DNA of 41,833 nucleotides. Source: Candidatus Sumerlaeia bacterium (GTDB taxonomy: Bacteria > Sumerlaeota > Sumerlaeia > JADFCW01). Every line of letters starts with the position of its first letter. Positions within the stretch are counted from its first letter, which is position 1. The position numbers and the translations under genes were made by a program. Below the pieces are notes generated by a model. That model made no database searches. It was given only the letters and a program-made list of their open reading frames with translations, and was not told where the DNA came from. The stretch lies in the NCBI GenBank assembly GCA_026415575.1, contig JAOAGV010000029.1, positions 1 to 41,833 of the forward strand, read 5' to 3'. Shown here piece by piece: positions 34,372-41,486 of this stretch.

Positions 34372-35190
34372 ATGGGCAAAAAAATACGAATCACACGCAA
34401 AACCCTCAAAGAAGATGAAATCCGAACCTCGTGGATGGAGATCGAGGCTTGGATCGAGCGCCACGCACGAACCCTTTTAATGGCGCTGGCCGCCGTTGCC
34501 GTCGTTTTTGTTCTGTTTCGCGCTTACAGCTGCAGCCAAGCCAACAGACTCGCCCAAGCCAGCCTCGCCATCTCCAACGCCCAGCGCAATATTCAGTTCG
34601 GTCTGTTCAGTGCCAACGAGCAGGCGCGCGAGCAGCGTCTGGCCGCCGCCGAAGCCGAACTGCAAGTACTCGAAGACCGCGGGGGCAAGCTGGCCCCCCT
34701 TGCCAAATTCCTCCTCGGCAATATCGCTTTCTTTCGCAACAACTTTGATGCCGCCGCCGATTACTATCAGCAGTATCTCAACATGGTCAAAGACCCCGTG
34801 AAAAAAGCCGATGCCTATATCGCCCTTGGCTATTCCTATGAAAACAAGTTCTTCTGGACCGGTCAGACCGAAAAGGACCGCGAATGGCTTGACCGCGCCA
34901 TCGAGTGTTTTCAAGCCGCGGAAAACCTCACCAGCGGCACCATGCAACAATACATGGCCATGCTTGGCCGCGCCCGGTTGCTCGACCTGCTGGGCACGCG
35001 CGACGCCGAAGCCCGCGCTCTCTATGAACGTATCGAGCGTGAGCGCAAACTCACTCCCGACACCCGGCCGCCGTCCGCCCGGCGCAGCCAGGCTGAATGG
35101 GCCATTGACGAAGCGGAACGCGCGATTCATTTGTTCACCTTGGCTGAAACCGCGCGCCTGCGGCGCGAACGACTTGCAGCACAGGAGTAG
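34372..35190 (+). CDS. Membrane-anchored TPR protein (YfgM-like arrangement)
   Basis: 272 residues. A basic N-terminus (GKKIRITRKTLKEDEI) is followed by one membrane helix (LLMALAAVAVVFVLFRAY, about 36-53) and TPR-like helical pairs: LAPLAKFLLGNIAFFRNNFDAAADYYQQYL (about 105-135), KKADAYIALGYSYENKFF and DREWLDRAIECFQAAE. The layout, one N-terminal anchor plus periplasmic TPRs, matches YfgM/TPR_21 proteins that assist the Sec translocon, but similarity is too weak for a firm name. It is divergent from rnr; only a weak ribosome site is visible. The FMN riboswitch begins 76 bases after its stop. Confidence 0.75.
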   Translation: MGKKIRITRKTLKEDEIRTSWMEIEAWIERHARTLLMALAAVAVVFVLFRAYSCSQANRLAQASLAISNAQRNIQFGLFSANEQAREQRLAAAEAELQVLEDRGGKLAPLAKFLLGNIAFFRNNFDAAADYYQQYLNMVKDPVKKADAYIALGYSYENKFFWTGQTEKDREWLDRAIECFQAAENLTSGTMQQYMAMLGRARLLDLLGTRDAEARALYERIERERKLTPDTRPPSARRSQAEWAIDEAERAIHLFTLAETARLRRERLAAQE

Positions 35191-35266
35191 AGTACGGGCC
35201 TGCGCGGAACCGCGGCCATTCATATCGCGTCCGCCAGGGCTGGGTCGCAATTCAATCATCACTTAC

Positions 35267-35393
35267 GACACTTTTGGGGCTGGGTGAAATCCCCGATCGG
35301 CGGTACAGCCCGCGACTCGCGCGCATGTTCGCCCGCGACCGATCCGGTGCAATTCCGGGGCCGACTGTGACAGTCAGGATGGGAAAAAGTGTC
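35267..35393 (+). ncRNA. FMN riboswitch (RFN element)
   Basis: All conserved RFN blocks are readable: P1 GACACTTTT (35267-35275) pairing with AAAAGTGTC (35385-35393), then GGGGCTGGGTGAAATCCCC, GATCGGCGGTACAGCCCGCGA, a variable arm rich in CGCG, GATCCGGTGCAATTCCGGGG, CCGACTGTGACAGTCAGGAT and GGGAAAAAG. It binds FMN and reduces expression of the riboflavin genes that follow (ribE-ribAB-ribH). Confidence 0.97.
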
Positions 35394-35431
35394 GCCCGCA
35401 TCGCCTGTCCAACGGCGGGCGTCCCCCTATG

Positions 35432-35461
35432 TCCCGGCCCCATCGCGTGTCCGGGATTTTT
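35432..35461 (+). terminator. Expression-platform hairpin of the FMN riboswitch
   Basis: TCCCGG (35432-35437) pairs with CCGGGA (35451-35456), followed by five T (35457-35461), only five bases before the ribE ATG. The CCGGGA arm is also the only purine-rich sequence that could act as the ribE ribosome site, so the hairpin may both stop transcription and hide the site. A competing hairpin GCCCGC/GCGGGC (35394-35399 with 35415-35420) lies directly after the aptamer. Confidence 0.6.
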
Positions 35462-35466
35462 CGTTT

Positions 35467-36141
35467 ATGTTCACAGGTCTGATTCAACACACCGCTTCGA
35501 TTGTGCGCATTGAACGTGCGGGCGACAACTGCCGCCTCGAAATCGCCCGACCCGCCGGCTGGGCTGCGTTGGCCGCCGGCGACAGCGTCGCCGTGGATGG
35601 CGCCTGTCTGACCGTCGAGCGCTTTTCCGACCGCACCCTGACCCTGTTTGCCTCCGCCGAAACGCTGCGGCGAACCACTCTCGGCGGCCGGATTGCAGGC
35701 CAGCGTGTCAATCTCGAACGCGCCTTGTCGCTGGGCGACCGTCTCGGCGGTCATCTGGTCACCGGCCACGTGGACGACGTCGGCCGGTTTGTCGCCGCAA
35801 CCAAACGCGGCGAGGATTTCTGGTGTGAGTTCGAGGTCGCTTCGGCCCGCTGGCTTCCCTATCTTGTGGAAAAAGGCTCCATCGCCGTGGACGGCATCAG
35901 TCTCACGGTGGCCGCACTCAACGGCGCCCGCTTCGCCGTTTCTGTCATCCCCTTCACATGGCAGCACACCACTTTGCACGAGCGCCGTTCGGGCGATCCT
36001 GTAAATCTGGAGTTTGATCTGATCGGAAAATATATCCTGCGGTGGTTGGAATTGCGCGCCGAAGGTCCCTCAGCGGGAACCGCCGCACCATCGCCGAACC
36101 AAGTCACATTGGAGCTCCTGCAGAAAGCTGGATTTGTCTGA
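35467..36141 (+). CDS. ribE: Riboflavin synthase alpha chain
   Basis: 224 residues with the two-fold lumazine-binding repeat. The first barrel has MFTGLIQHTASIVRIE, VAVDGACLTVE and LGGHLVTGHVDDVG. The second has IAVDGISLTVAAL and VSVIPFTWQHTTL. It dismutates two 6,7-dimethyl-8-ribityllumazine molecules to riboflavin. The C-terminal ~25 residues (GPSAGTAAPSPNQVT) form a short low-complexity tail. The start follows the riboswitch platform directly, and no strong separate ribosome site is visible. ribAB begins about 15-30 bases after the stop, so the three rib genes form one FMN-controlled operon. Confidence 0.95.
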   Translation: MFTGLIQHTASIVRIERAGDNCRLEIARPAGWAALAAGDSVAVDGACLTVERFSDRTLTLFASAETLRRTTLGGRIAGQRVNLERALSLGDRLGGHLVTGHVDDVGRFVAATKRGEDFWCEFEVASARWLPYLVEKGSIAVDGISLTVAALNGARFAVSVIPFTWQHTTLHERRSGDPVNLEFDLIGKYILRWLELRAEGPSAGTAAPSPNQVTLELLQKAGFV

Positions 36142-36148
36142 GGCAGAA

Positions 36149-36203
36149 AGGACAGATGGACAGGATGGACAACATGAACGAAACCGACAGAACGGACAAC
36201 CCG
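36149..36203 (+). repeat. 9-base tandem array (ATGGACAGG type) at the ribAB start
   Basis: Units ATGGACAGG, ATGGACAAC, ATGAACGAA, ACCGACAGA, ACGGACAAC in 9-base register. It offers three in-frame ATG codons (36156, 36165, 36174) and encodes a three-residue-period tail, xDR/xDN/xNE. It is the reverse-complement sense of the array type at 27981 and 39608. Confidence 0.82.
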
Positions 36204-37427
36204 ACCTCCGTTTTTGCCACTATCGAGGAAGCCATCGCCGAATTCCGCGCGGGCCGCATGTTGATCATGACCGACGACGAAGACCGCGAAAATGAAGGCG
36301 ACCTTATTCTTCCGGCCTCCGCCGTCACGCCCGAAGCCATCAACTTCATGACGCTGCATGCGCGCGGCCTCATTTGTCTGCCCGCAACCGCCGAGCGTCT
36401 GGCCGAACTGGACCTCGACCTCATGGTCGCGCGCGGCACGGCGCTCCACGGCACCAACTTCACCGTCTCGATTGACGCCGTCCACGGCACCACCACCGGC
36501 ATTTCGGCCGCCGACCGCGCCGCCACCATCCGCACCTTTATTGACCCGGCCACGCGCCCGAGCGACCTCGCGCGCCCCGGCCACGTCTTCCCCTTGCGCG
36601 CCTGCGAGGGCGGCGTCCTCAAGCGCGCCGGCCACACCGAAGGGGTCGTGGACCTCGCACGGCTTGCCGGCTTGTATCCCGCCGGCGTCCTGTGCGAAAT
36701 CCTCCGCGAAGACGGCTCGATGGCCCGCATGCCCGAACTCATCGCACTCGCTCAACAGCACGGGCTCAAAATTGTCACCATTCGCGACCTGATCGAATAC
36801 CGCATGCGGACTGAAAAGCTTGTCCGCCGGGTGGTCACCACGCGCCTGCCCAACCGCTACGGCGTCTGGGACCTCCACCTCTACGAGAGCCTTGTGGACA
36901 ACGAAAGCCACGTCGCCCTTGTCATGGGCAAGGTCGAGGACGCCGAAGATGTTCTCGTCCGCGTCCACTCGCAATGTTTCACCGGCGACACGCTTGGCTC
37001 GCTCCGCTGCGACTGCAATGCCCAACTGCATGCCGCCATGCAGCGTATTGCCGAAGAAGGTCTCGGCGTACTCCTCTATCTCCATCAGGAAGGGCGCGGC
37101 ATCGGGCTGAAGGCCAAACTCATGGCGTATGCCCTCCAAGATCAGGGCCGTGACACCGTCGAGGCCAACGAAGACCTCGGCTATCTGCCCGACCCGCGCA
37201 ACTACGGCATTGGGGCGCAAATCTTGCGCGACCTTGGACTGCACCGCATCCGCATTATGACCAACAACCCGCGCAAACTGGTCGGCCTCAGCGGCTATCA
37301 TCTCGAAATCACCGACCGCGTCCCGCTGGTCGTCGGCGTCCACGACCAGAATATTGAGTATCTTCGCACCAAACGTGAAAAACTTGGACACCTCATCGGC
37401 AAAGAAGCTGTCGAGGAGGAAACATAA
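36174..37427 (+). CDS. ribBA: Bifunctional 3,4-dihydroxy-2-butanone-4-phosphate synthase / GTP cyclohydrolase II
   Basis: About 417 residues. The DHBP synthase domain (~10-205) has MTDDEDRENEGDLI and RAGHTEG-type residues; it converts ribulose 5-phosphate. The GTP cyclohydrolase II domain (~215-405) has zinc ligands in SQCFTGDTLGSLRCDCN and the GTP-binding YLHQEGRGIGLKAK with NPRKLVGL. Both active sites look intact, so it supplies both riboflavin precursors. The start is uncertain among ATGs at 36156, 36165 and 36174; 36174 has AGGA 8 bases upstream. The N-terminal residues come from a 9-base repeat array. ribH follows after a second array of the same type. Confidence 0.95.
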   Translation: MNETDRTDNPTSVFATIEEAIAEFRAGRMLIMTDDEDRENEGDLILPASAVTPEAINFMTLHARGLICLPATAERLAELDLDLMVARGTALHGTNFTVSIDAVHGTTTGISAADRAATIRTFIDPATRPSDLARPGHVFPLRACEGGVLKRAGHTEGVVDLARLAGLYPAGVLCEILREDGSMARMPELIALAQQHGLKIVTIRDLIEYRMRTEKLVRRVVTTRLPNRYGVWDLHLYESLVDNESHVALVMGKVEDAEDVLVRVHSQCFTGDTLGSLRCDCNAQLHAAMQRIAEEGLGVLLYLHQEGRGIGLKAKLMAYALQDQGRDTVEANEDLGYLPDPRNYGIGAQILRDLGLHRIRIMTNNPRKLVGLSGYHLEITDRVPLVVGVHDQNIEYLRTKREKLGHLIGKEAVEEET

Positions 37428-37435
37428 TGGAAAGA

Positions 37436-37503
37436 GCGGACATCCTGGACTATTTGGACATCACTTTGTCCATCGCGTCCATGCCGTCCACCTCGTCCAC
37501 CCT
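37436..37503 (+). repeat. Inverted pair of 9-base arrays between ribAB and ribH
   Basis: The left half reads GCGGACATC, CTGGACTAT, TTGGACATC. The right half reads TTGTCCATC, GCGTCCATG, CCGTCCACC, TCGTCCACC, i.e. the opposite orientation of the same unit. At the junction TGGACA-TCACTT-TGTCCA is a perfect 6-base-pair hairpin, so the mRNA could fold between the two genes. Confidence 0.82.
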
Positions 37504-37533
37504 TAACCCCCTCATTCCGGAAAGGAGCCAACC

Positions 37534-38010
<477 letters not shown>

Positions 38011-38204
38011 TGGGCATTGCGGACTGCGGAGTGCCGATCGCGCGGCGTGCCGACCGCGCCTTGCAGATTGTGAACGTGATTCCGACTTTCGCCGGATTGG
38101 ATCAGAGGCAATCGCCTGAACCGTTCAAGAATGCTTGGTATGTTCTGGACAGTAACAGAAAAAACATTGCAATTCAGCCGGCAAAATCAGTGCTCGACAA
38201 AAAC

Positions 38205-39239
38205 ATGCAACCCAACGCCCCACTCCCCGCTCCCCAATCCGCAATCCAAAACCCAAAATCCAAGCCTCAATACTCCCCTCTCCCTTCCGGTCCCGTTTGG
38301 CTGATTGCCAACCCCACTGCCGGCGGCCATCGCACGCGCCGTCATCTCGACCGCGCAGTGGCCCTGCTCCAAACACGCCTTGCCCTTGTCGAAATTCGTT
38401 GGACGCAGCGCCGCGGCGATGCCCGGCAATGGGCCCGTGAAGCCGCCGACGCCCGCGCTGCCCTCGTCATCGGCTACGGCGGCGACGGTACGCTCAATGA
38501 GATCGCCAACGGTTTGGTCGGCTCCAACACCGCCCTCGGCATTCTTCCGGCCGGCACGGGCAACGTCGTTGCCTCCGAACTCGACATTCCGCGCGATCCG
38601 CTGGTCGCCGCCCACGCCCTTCTCGCCGGCCGCATTGAACACCTCGCCATCGGCCGCGCCCATTTCTCCCCCGCTGCAACATGTCTCCCTCCGTCACCCA
38701 CAACCCACAACGCACAACCCGCCCCTTTCCTCCCCCCTCACTACTTTCTCTTCTCCGCCGGCATCGGCTTCGATGCCACGGTCTGCGGCCGAATCACCCC
38801 TCTGCTCAAACGCTGGTTTGGACGCGGGGCCTATATATTCGACGGCCTGCGCGAATACGCCCGCTACCGCTCGCCCCGCCTGCAAGTCTCGCTCGACGGC
38901 GCCGCGCCCGTTGTGTGCAGCGAACTGCTCATCGCCAACGGCCATTACTACGCAGGCCGTTTTGTCATTGCCCCCGACGCCTCGCCGCGCGACGCCAACC
39001 TCGACGTTTGTTTGTTCACCCGTCCGGGCCGCTGGAATCTCCTGCGCTATGCACTCGCCATCATCACGCGTCGCCATATCCGCCTGCCCGACGTCATCTG
39101 CCGCAAAGTCCAAGCGCTCGACGTGGCCGCCGACCGCCCCGTCCCTCTTCAACTCGATGGTGACACTGTCGGCACCACCCCCGCGCGCTTTGCCGTCTGC
39201 CCGCAAGCCCTTGCCGTCGTTACTCCCGCCCCCGCATAG
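38205..39239 (+). CDS. Diacylglycerol/lipid kinase-like (YegS/BmrU family) protein
   Basis: About 344 residues from this start. The catalytic domain begins VWLIANPTAGGHRTRRHLDRA, with the GGDGT motif in VIGYGGDGTLNEIANGLVG, GILPAGTGNVVASELDIP, FSAGIGFDATVCG and LPLQLDGD-like VPLQLDGDTVG. The family phosphorylates diacylglycerol, sphingoid or related lipids with ATP. Two repeat arrays are in frame: 38208-38284 encodes the N-terminal QSAIQNPKSK tail, and 38691-38737 encodes a ~25-residue insert (PTTHNAQPAPF) before the GIGFDA motif. The start is uncertain: the frame is open back to an ATG at 38010 that overlaps the ribH stop, but that stretch has no family similarity. Confidence 0.8.
   Translation: MQPNAPLPAPQSAIQNPKSKPQYSPLPSGPVWLIANPTAGGHRTRRHLDRAVALLQTRLALVEIRWTQRRGDARQWAREAADARAALVIGYGGDGTLNEIANGLVGSNTALGILPAGTGNVVASELDIPRDPLVAAHALLAGRIEHLAIGRAHFSPAATCLPPSPTTHNAQPAPFLPPHYFLFSAGIGFDATVCGRITPLLKRWFGRGAYIFDGLREYARYRSPRLQVSLDGAAPVVCSELLIANGHYYAGRFVIAPDASPRDANLDVCLFTRPGRWNLLRYALAIITRRHIRLPDVICRKVQALDVAADRPVPLQLDGDTVGTTPARFAVCPQALAVVTPAPA
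38208..38284 (+). repeat. 7-base tandem array (AAATCCA/CTCCCCG type), in the lipid kinase 5' end
   Basis: About eleven units in one 7-base register: CAACCCA, ACGCCCC, ACTCCCC, GCTCCCC, AATCCGC, AATCCAA, AACCCAA, AATCCAA, GCCTCAA, TACTCCC, CTCTCCC. The CC at fixed unit positions is the most constant part. It is the longest array of the family here and is translated in the kinase frame. Confidence 0.82.
38691..38737 (+). repeat. 7-base tandem array (CCCACAA type) inside the lipid kinase gene
   Basis: Units CCCACAA, CCCACAA, CGCACAA, CCCGCCC followed by C/T-rich units. They are in frame within the kinase, between the strand ending in AIGRAHF and the conserved FSAGIGFDA motif. Confidence 0.7.
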
Positions 39240-39400
39240 ACTCGCCAGTTTGTTCCCGTAGCGTCCGCAAGGGAATGGTCGGCGCCGGCCCCTTCGCTTC
39301 ATCCTCTCGGCCATTGCAAGTCGCGCGCCTTCCCGCCGCCGCCTCTTGCCGAAAACTCCAAACTCAAAAGAGCCTTGCCTCACTTCAGGTCATATCCCCG

Positions 39401-39844
39401 ATGCTTCATTCCGACCTTATTCCTGTCTACGACCGCCTTTGGGCCAAAGCCGAGCGTCTGATCGAAATGCTCCTCGACCGGCACTCTGCTGCTTTGAACC
39501 CTTTAGATCACACGCCGGCACTTGCCATTCCGCCACCAATCCCGCCACCCCCTAAAAAAGCACACATACGGCATCGGGCAAAGCACGCCACCCCCACTAC
39601 GGCCGCCCCGTCCATGCCGTCCACTCCCCTTCCCTACGAAACCGTCCGCACCCTCTACACCCTGATCCAATCGCTTCGCTACATGCAGCAGAGCCGTTTT
39701 GCCCTGCTTGCCGGAGGCAACACTGATGTTCAGTCCCTCGGATCGGACAGCGCTGCAAAAACTGTCGCGGAAGACGTTTCTCGCCGAATTCAACAGCTGT
39801 GCCAGTCCGGCGGTGAAAATGGAGATGATGAAAATCCGTTGTGA
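39401..39844 (+). CDS. Small unknown protein overlapping the terminase gene (possible small terminase-like partner)
   Basis: 147 residues. Predicted helices at both ends (VYDRLWAKAERLIEMLLDRH, about 9-28, and YETVRTLYTLIQSLRYMQQSRFAL, about 76-99) flank a Pro/His/Thr-rich linker with PPPIPPPPKKA and a 9-base-repeat segment PSMPST. A last helix (AEDVSRRIQQLCQ) is followed by an acidic tail. No DNA-binding motif is diagnostic. Its 3' 119 bases overlap the terminase gene in another frame. The position before a large terminase makes a small-subunit role conceivable, but it is not shown. The start could lie further upstream (39275). Confidence 0.5.
   Translation: MLHSDLIPVYDRLWAKAERLIEMLLDRHSAALNPLDHTPALAIPPPIPPPPKKAHIRHRAKHATPTTAAPSMPSTPLPYETVRTLYTLIQSLRYMQQSRFALLAGGNTDVQSLGSDSAAKTVAEDVSRRIQQLCQSGGENGDDENPL
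39608..39625 (+). repeat. Two-unit 9-base repeat (CCGTCCATG, CCGTCCACT)
   Basis: Two units in frame in the small gene at 39401, encoding PSMPST. They are nearly identical to units at 37436-37503. Confidence 0.55.
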
Positions 39845-41459
39845 AACCGACCTGCCGCTGTTCTGCACGGTCTTTTTCCCCCACCATTGCCGCGCGCCAT
39901 TCTCCGCGCTTCACCGCCATTTGTTCCGCCTCCATCGCCGCCAGATGCACCGGCCGGTCCTCGAACGCCGCGGGCGCAACTACGCCGTTGCCGCCCCGCG
40001 CGGCTATGCCAAGTCCACGCTCGTTTCGCTCCTGCTGCCCATTCACGACATCGTTTATGGCAGCGAAGGCTATATCCTTCTTCTCGCGGCCACTCTGCCG
40101 CAGTCCATCGGCAAGCTAAAAAACATCCGCGCCGAACTGGCCCGCAACCGCGCCCTGCGGCAGTGCTATGCGCCCCGCCTCGGACGGGCGGCCGCGCGCC
40201 AACTCCTCGCCAACGACCTCGCCGTCGAGGCCTTTAGCGTCGGCACCGAGTTGCGCGGCGTCACCTGGCGTCAGTACCGCCCCACCAAAATCATCCTCGA
40301 CGACATCGAAGACAGCGAGGGCGTCGAGTCGCCCCAGCAGCGCGAAAAACTCGCCCTCTGGTTCAACGAAGTCCTCGAAAACATCGGCAATGGCTATACC
40401 AACATCCTCGTGGTCGGAACGCTTCTGCATTCCGACAGTCTTTTGGCCAACATTCTCAAGCGCCCCGATTTCGACTCGCGCATCTTCCGCGCCGTCGAAT
40501 CGTGGGCCCAAAATACCGCCCTCTGGGAGCAGTGGCGCGAACGGTTCAACAACCTTGCCGACCCCGACCGTCTCGAAACCGCCCGCGCGTTTTTCGACGC
40601 CCGCCGCCCCGCCATGCTCCACGGCGCCAAAGTCCTCTGGCCGGAAAAGGAAGACTACTACGACTTGATGACCCAACTCGCCGCCCGCGGCCGCAAAGCC
40701 TTCTTTCAGGAAAAACAAAACGACCCGCGACGCACCGACTCCCAGATGTTCGATCCCGACACGTTCCGCCGATTTCAATTGGAGCAGATTGATAACCAGC
40801 CTTCGCCGACGACCGCATCTGCTTCTTCCCTACATTCCGTGGGAGCCATCCATGCATCGCCGGTGCAATCCAAAATCCAAAATCTAAAACCCAAAACAAC
40901 CCTCGGTCTCTCCCAGCTCACCACCTTCGGCTTTCTCGACTCCTCGCTCGGCGGCCCGACAGGCGACTTCGCCGCCATCGCCACCATCGGCCGCGACCCG
41001 CACGGCTACCTCTATGTCCTCGACGTCTGGATGGAACGCGCAGCGCCCACCCGCCAGATCGAAAAAGTGTTCGATCTCCACGAACTCTGGAACTACCGCC
41101 TCTTTGGCTTCGAGGCCAACTGCTTCCAGTCGCTTCTGGCCCAGCCCATCGCCGATGCGCAGCTTCGCCGACGCGAGGCTGGACGTCCGTGGGACCTTGC
41201 CGTTGTCGCGGTCACGCACCGCGATAACAAACTCCGCCGCATCGCCGCCCTCGAAACGCTTATTTCCAACGGCTGGCTTCTGTTCTCGAACACGTTGTCC
41301 GAAGACTTTCTCCGCCAGTGTGCGCAATTTCCCCGCGGCGCACACGACGACGGCCTCGATGCCCTCGAGGGCGCCGTGCAACTGGCCCGCACCGATTCGG
41401 CCGCCGCTCCCGCCCCCGCCGGCCTCAAGCGCTCATTCCGTCACCTGCAAGCGTTCTAA
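39726..41459 (+). CDS. Phage-type terminase large subunit (ATPase-nuclease)
   Basis: 577 residues. The ATPase domain has a Walker A-like loop APRGYAKSTL (90-99), a Walker B ILDDIED (190-196) and a coupling-type VVGTLLHSDS. The RNase H-like nuclease has metal-site candidates D405/D414 (FLDSSLGGPTGDFAA), E463 (FEAN) and D541/D542/D545 (HDDGLDAL). Terminases cut and package phage or gene-transfer-agent DNA. GGAGG 8 bases upstream supports the ATG at 39726 despite a 119-base overlap with the small gene. Residues ~357-399 between the two domains form a low-complexity insert, part of it (381-392) encoded by a 7-base array. No portal, capsid or tail gene is in the window. Confidence 0.85.
   Translation: MFSPSDRTALQKLSRKTFLAEFNSCASPAVKMEMMKIRCETDLPLFCTVFFPHHCRAPFSALHRHLFRLHRRQMHRPVLERRGRNYAVAAPRGYAKSTLVSLLLPIHDIVYGSEGYILLLAATLPQSIGKLKNIRAELARNRALRQCYAPRLGRAAARQLLANDLAVEAFSVGTELRGVTWRQYRPTKIILDDIEDSEGVESPQQREKLALWFNEVLENIGNGYTNILVVGTLLHSDSLLANILKRPDFDSRIFRAVESWAQNTALWEQWRERFNNLADPDRLETARAFFDARRPAMLHGAKVLWPEKEDYYDLMTQLAARGRKAFFQEKQNDPRRTDSQMFDPDTFRRFQLEQIDNQPSPTTASASSLHSVGAIHASPVQSKIQNLKPKTTLGLSQLTTFGFLDSSLGGPTGDFAAIATIGRDPHGYLYVLDVWMERAAPTRQIEKVFDLHELWNYRLFGFEANCFQSLLAQPIADAQLRRREAGRPWDLAVVAVTHRDNKLRRIAALETLISNGWLLFSNTLSEDFLRQCAQFPRGAHDDGLDALEGAVQLARTDSAAAPAPAGLKRSFRHLQAF
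40866..40900 (+). repeat. 7-base tandem array (AAATCCA type) inside the terminase gene
   Basis: Units CAATCCA, AAATCCA, AAATCTA, AAACCCA, AAACAAC in perfect register, translated as QSKIQNLKPKTT between ATPase and nuclease domains. Same family as 20113, 26247 and 38208. Confidence 0.87.
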
Positions 41460-41486
41460 TGCGCACCGGCGCGCCTGTCGGGCCGC

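Noticed and set aside
35859-37391. A 510-codon open frame on the minus strand opposite ribE-ribAB
   Set aside because: It mirrors the codon pattern of conserved riboflavin genes on the other strand and has no recognisable motif.
39401-41459. Calling a prophage
   Set aside because: Only a terminase and one unknown gene are present; no integrase, portal, capsid, tail, lysis gene or attachment repeats.
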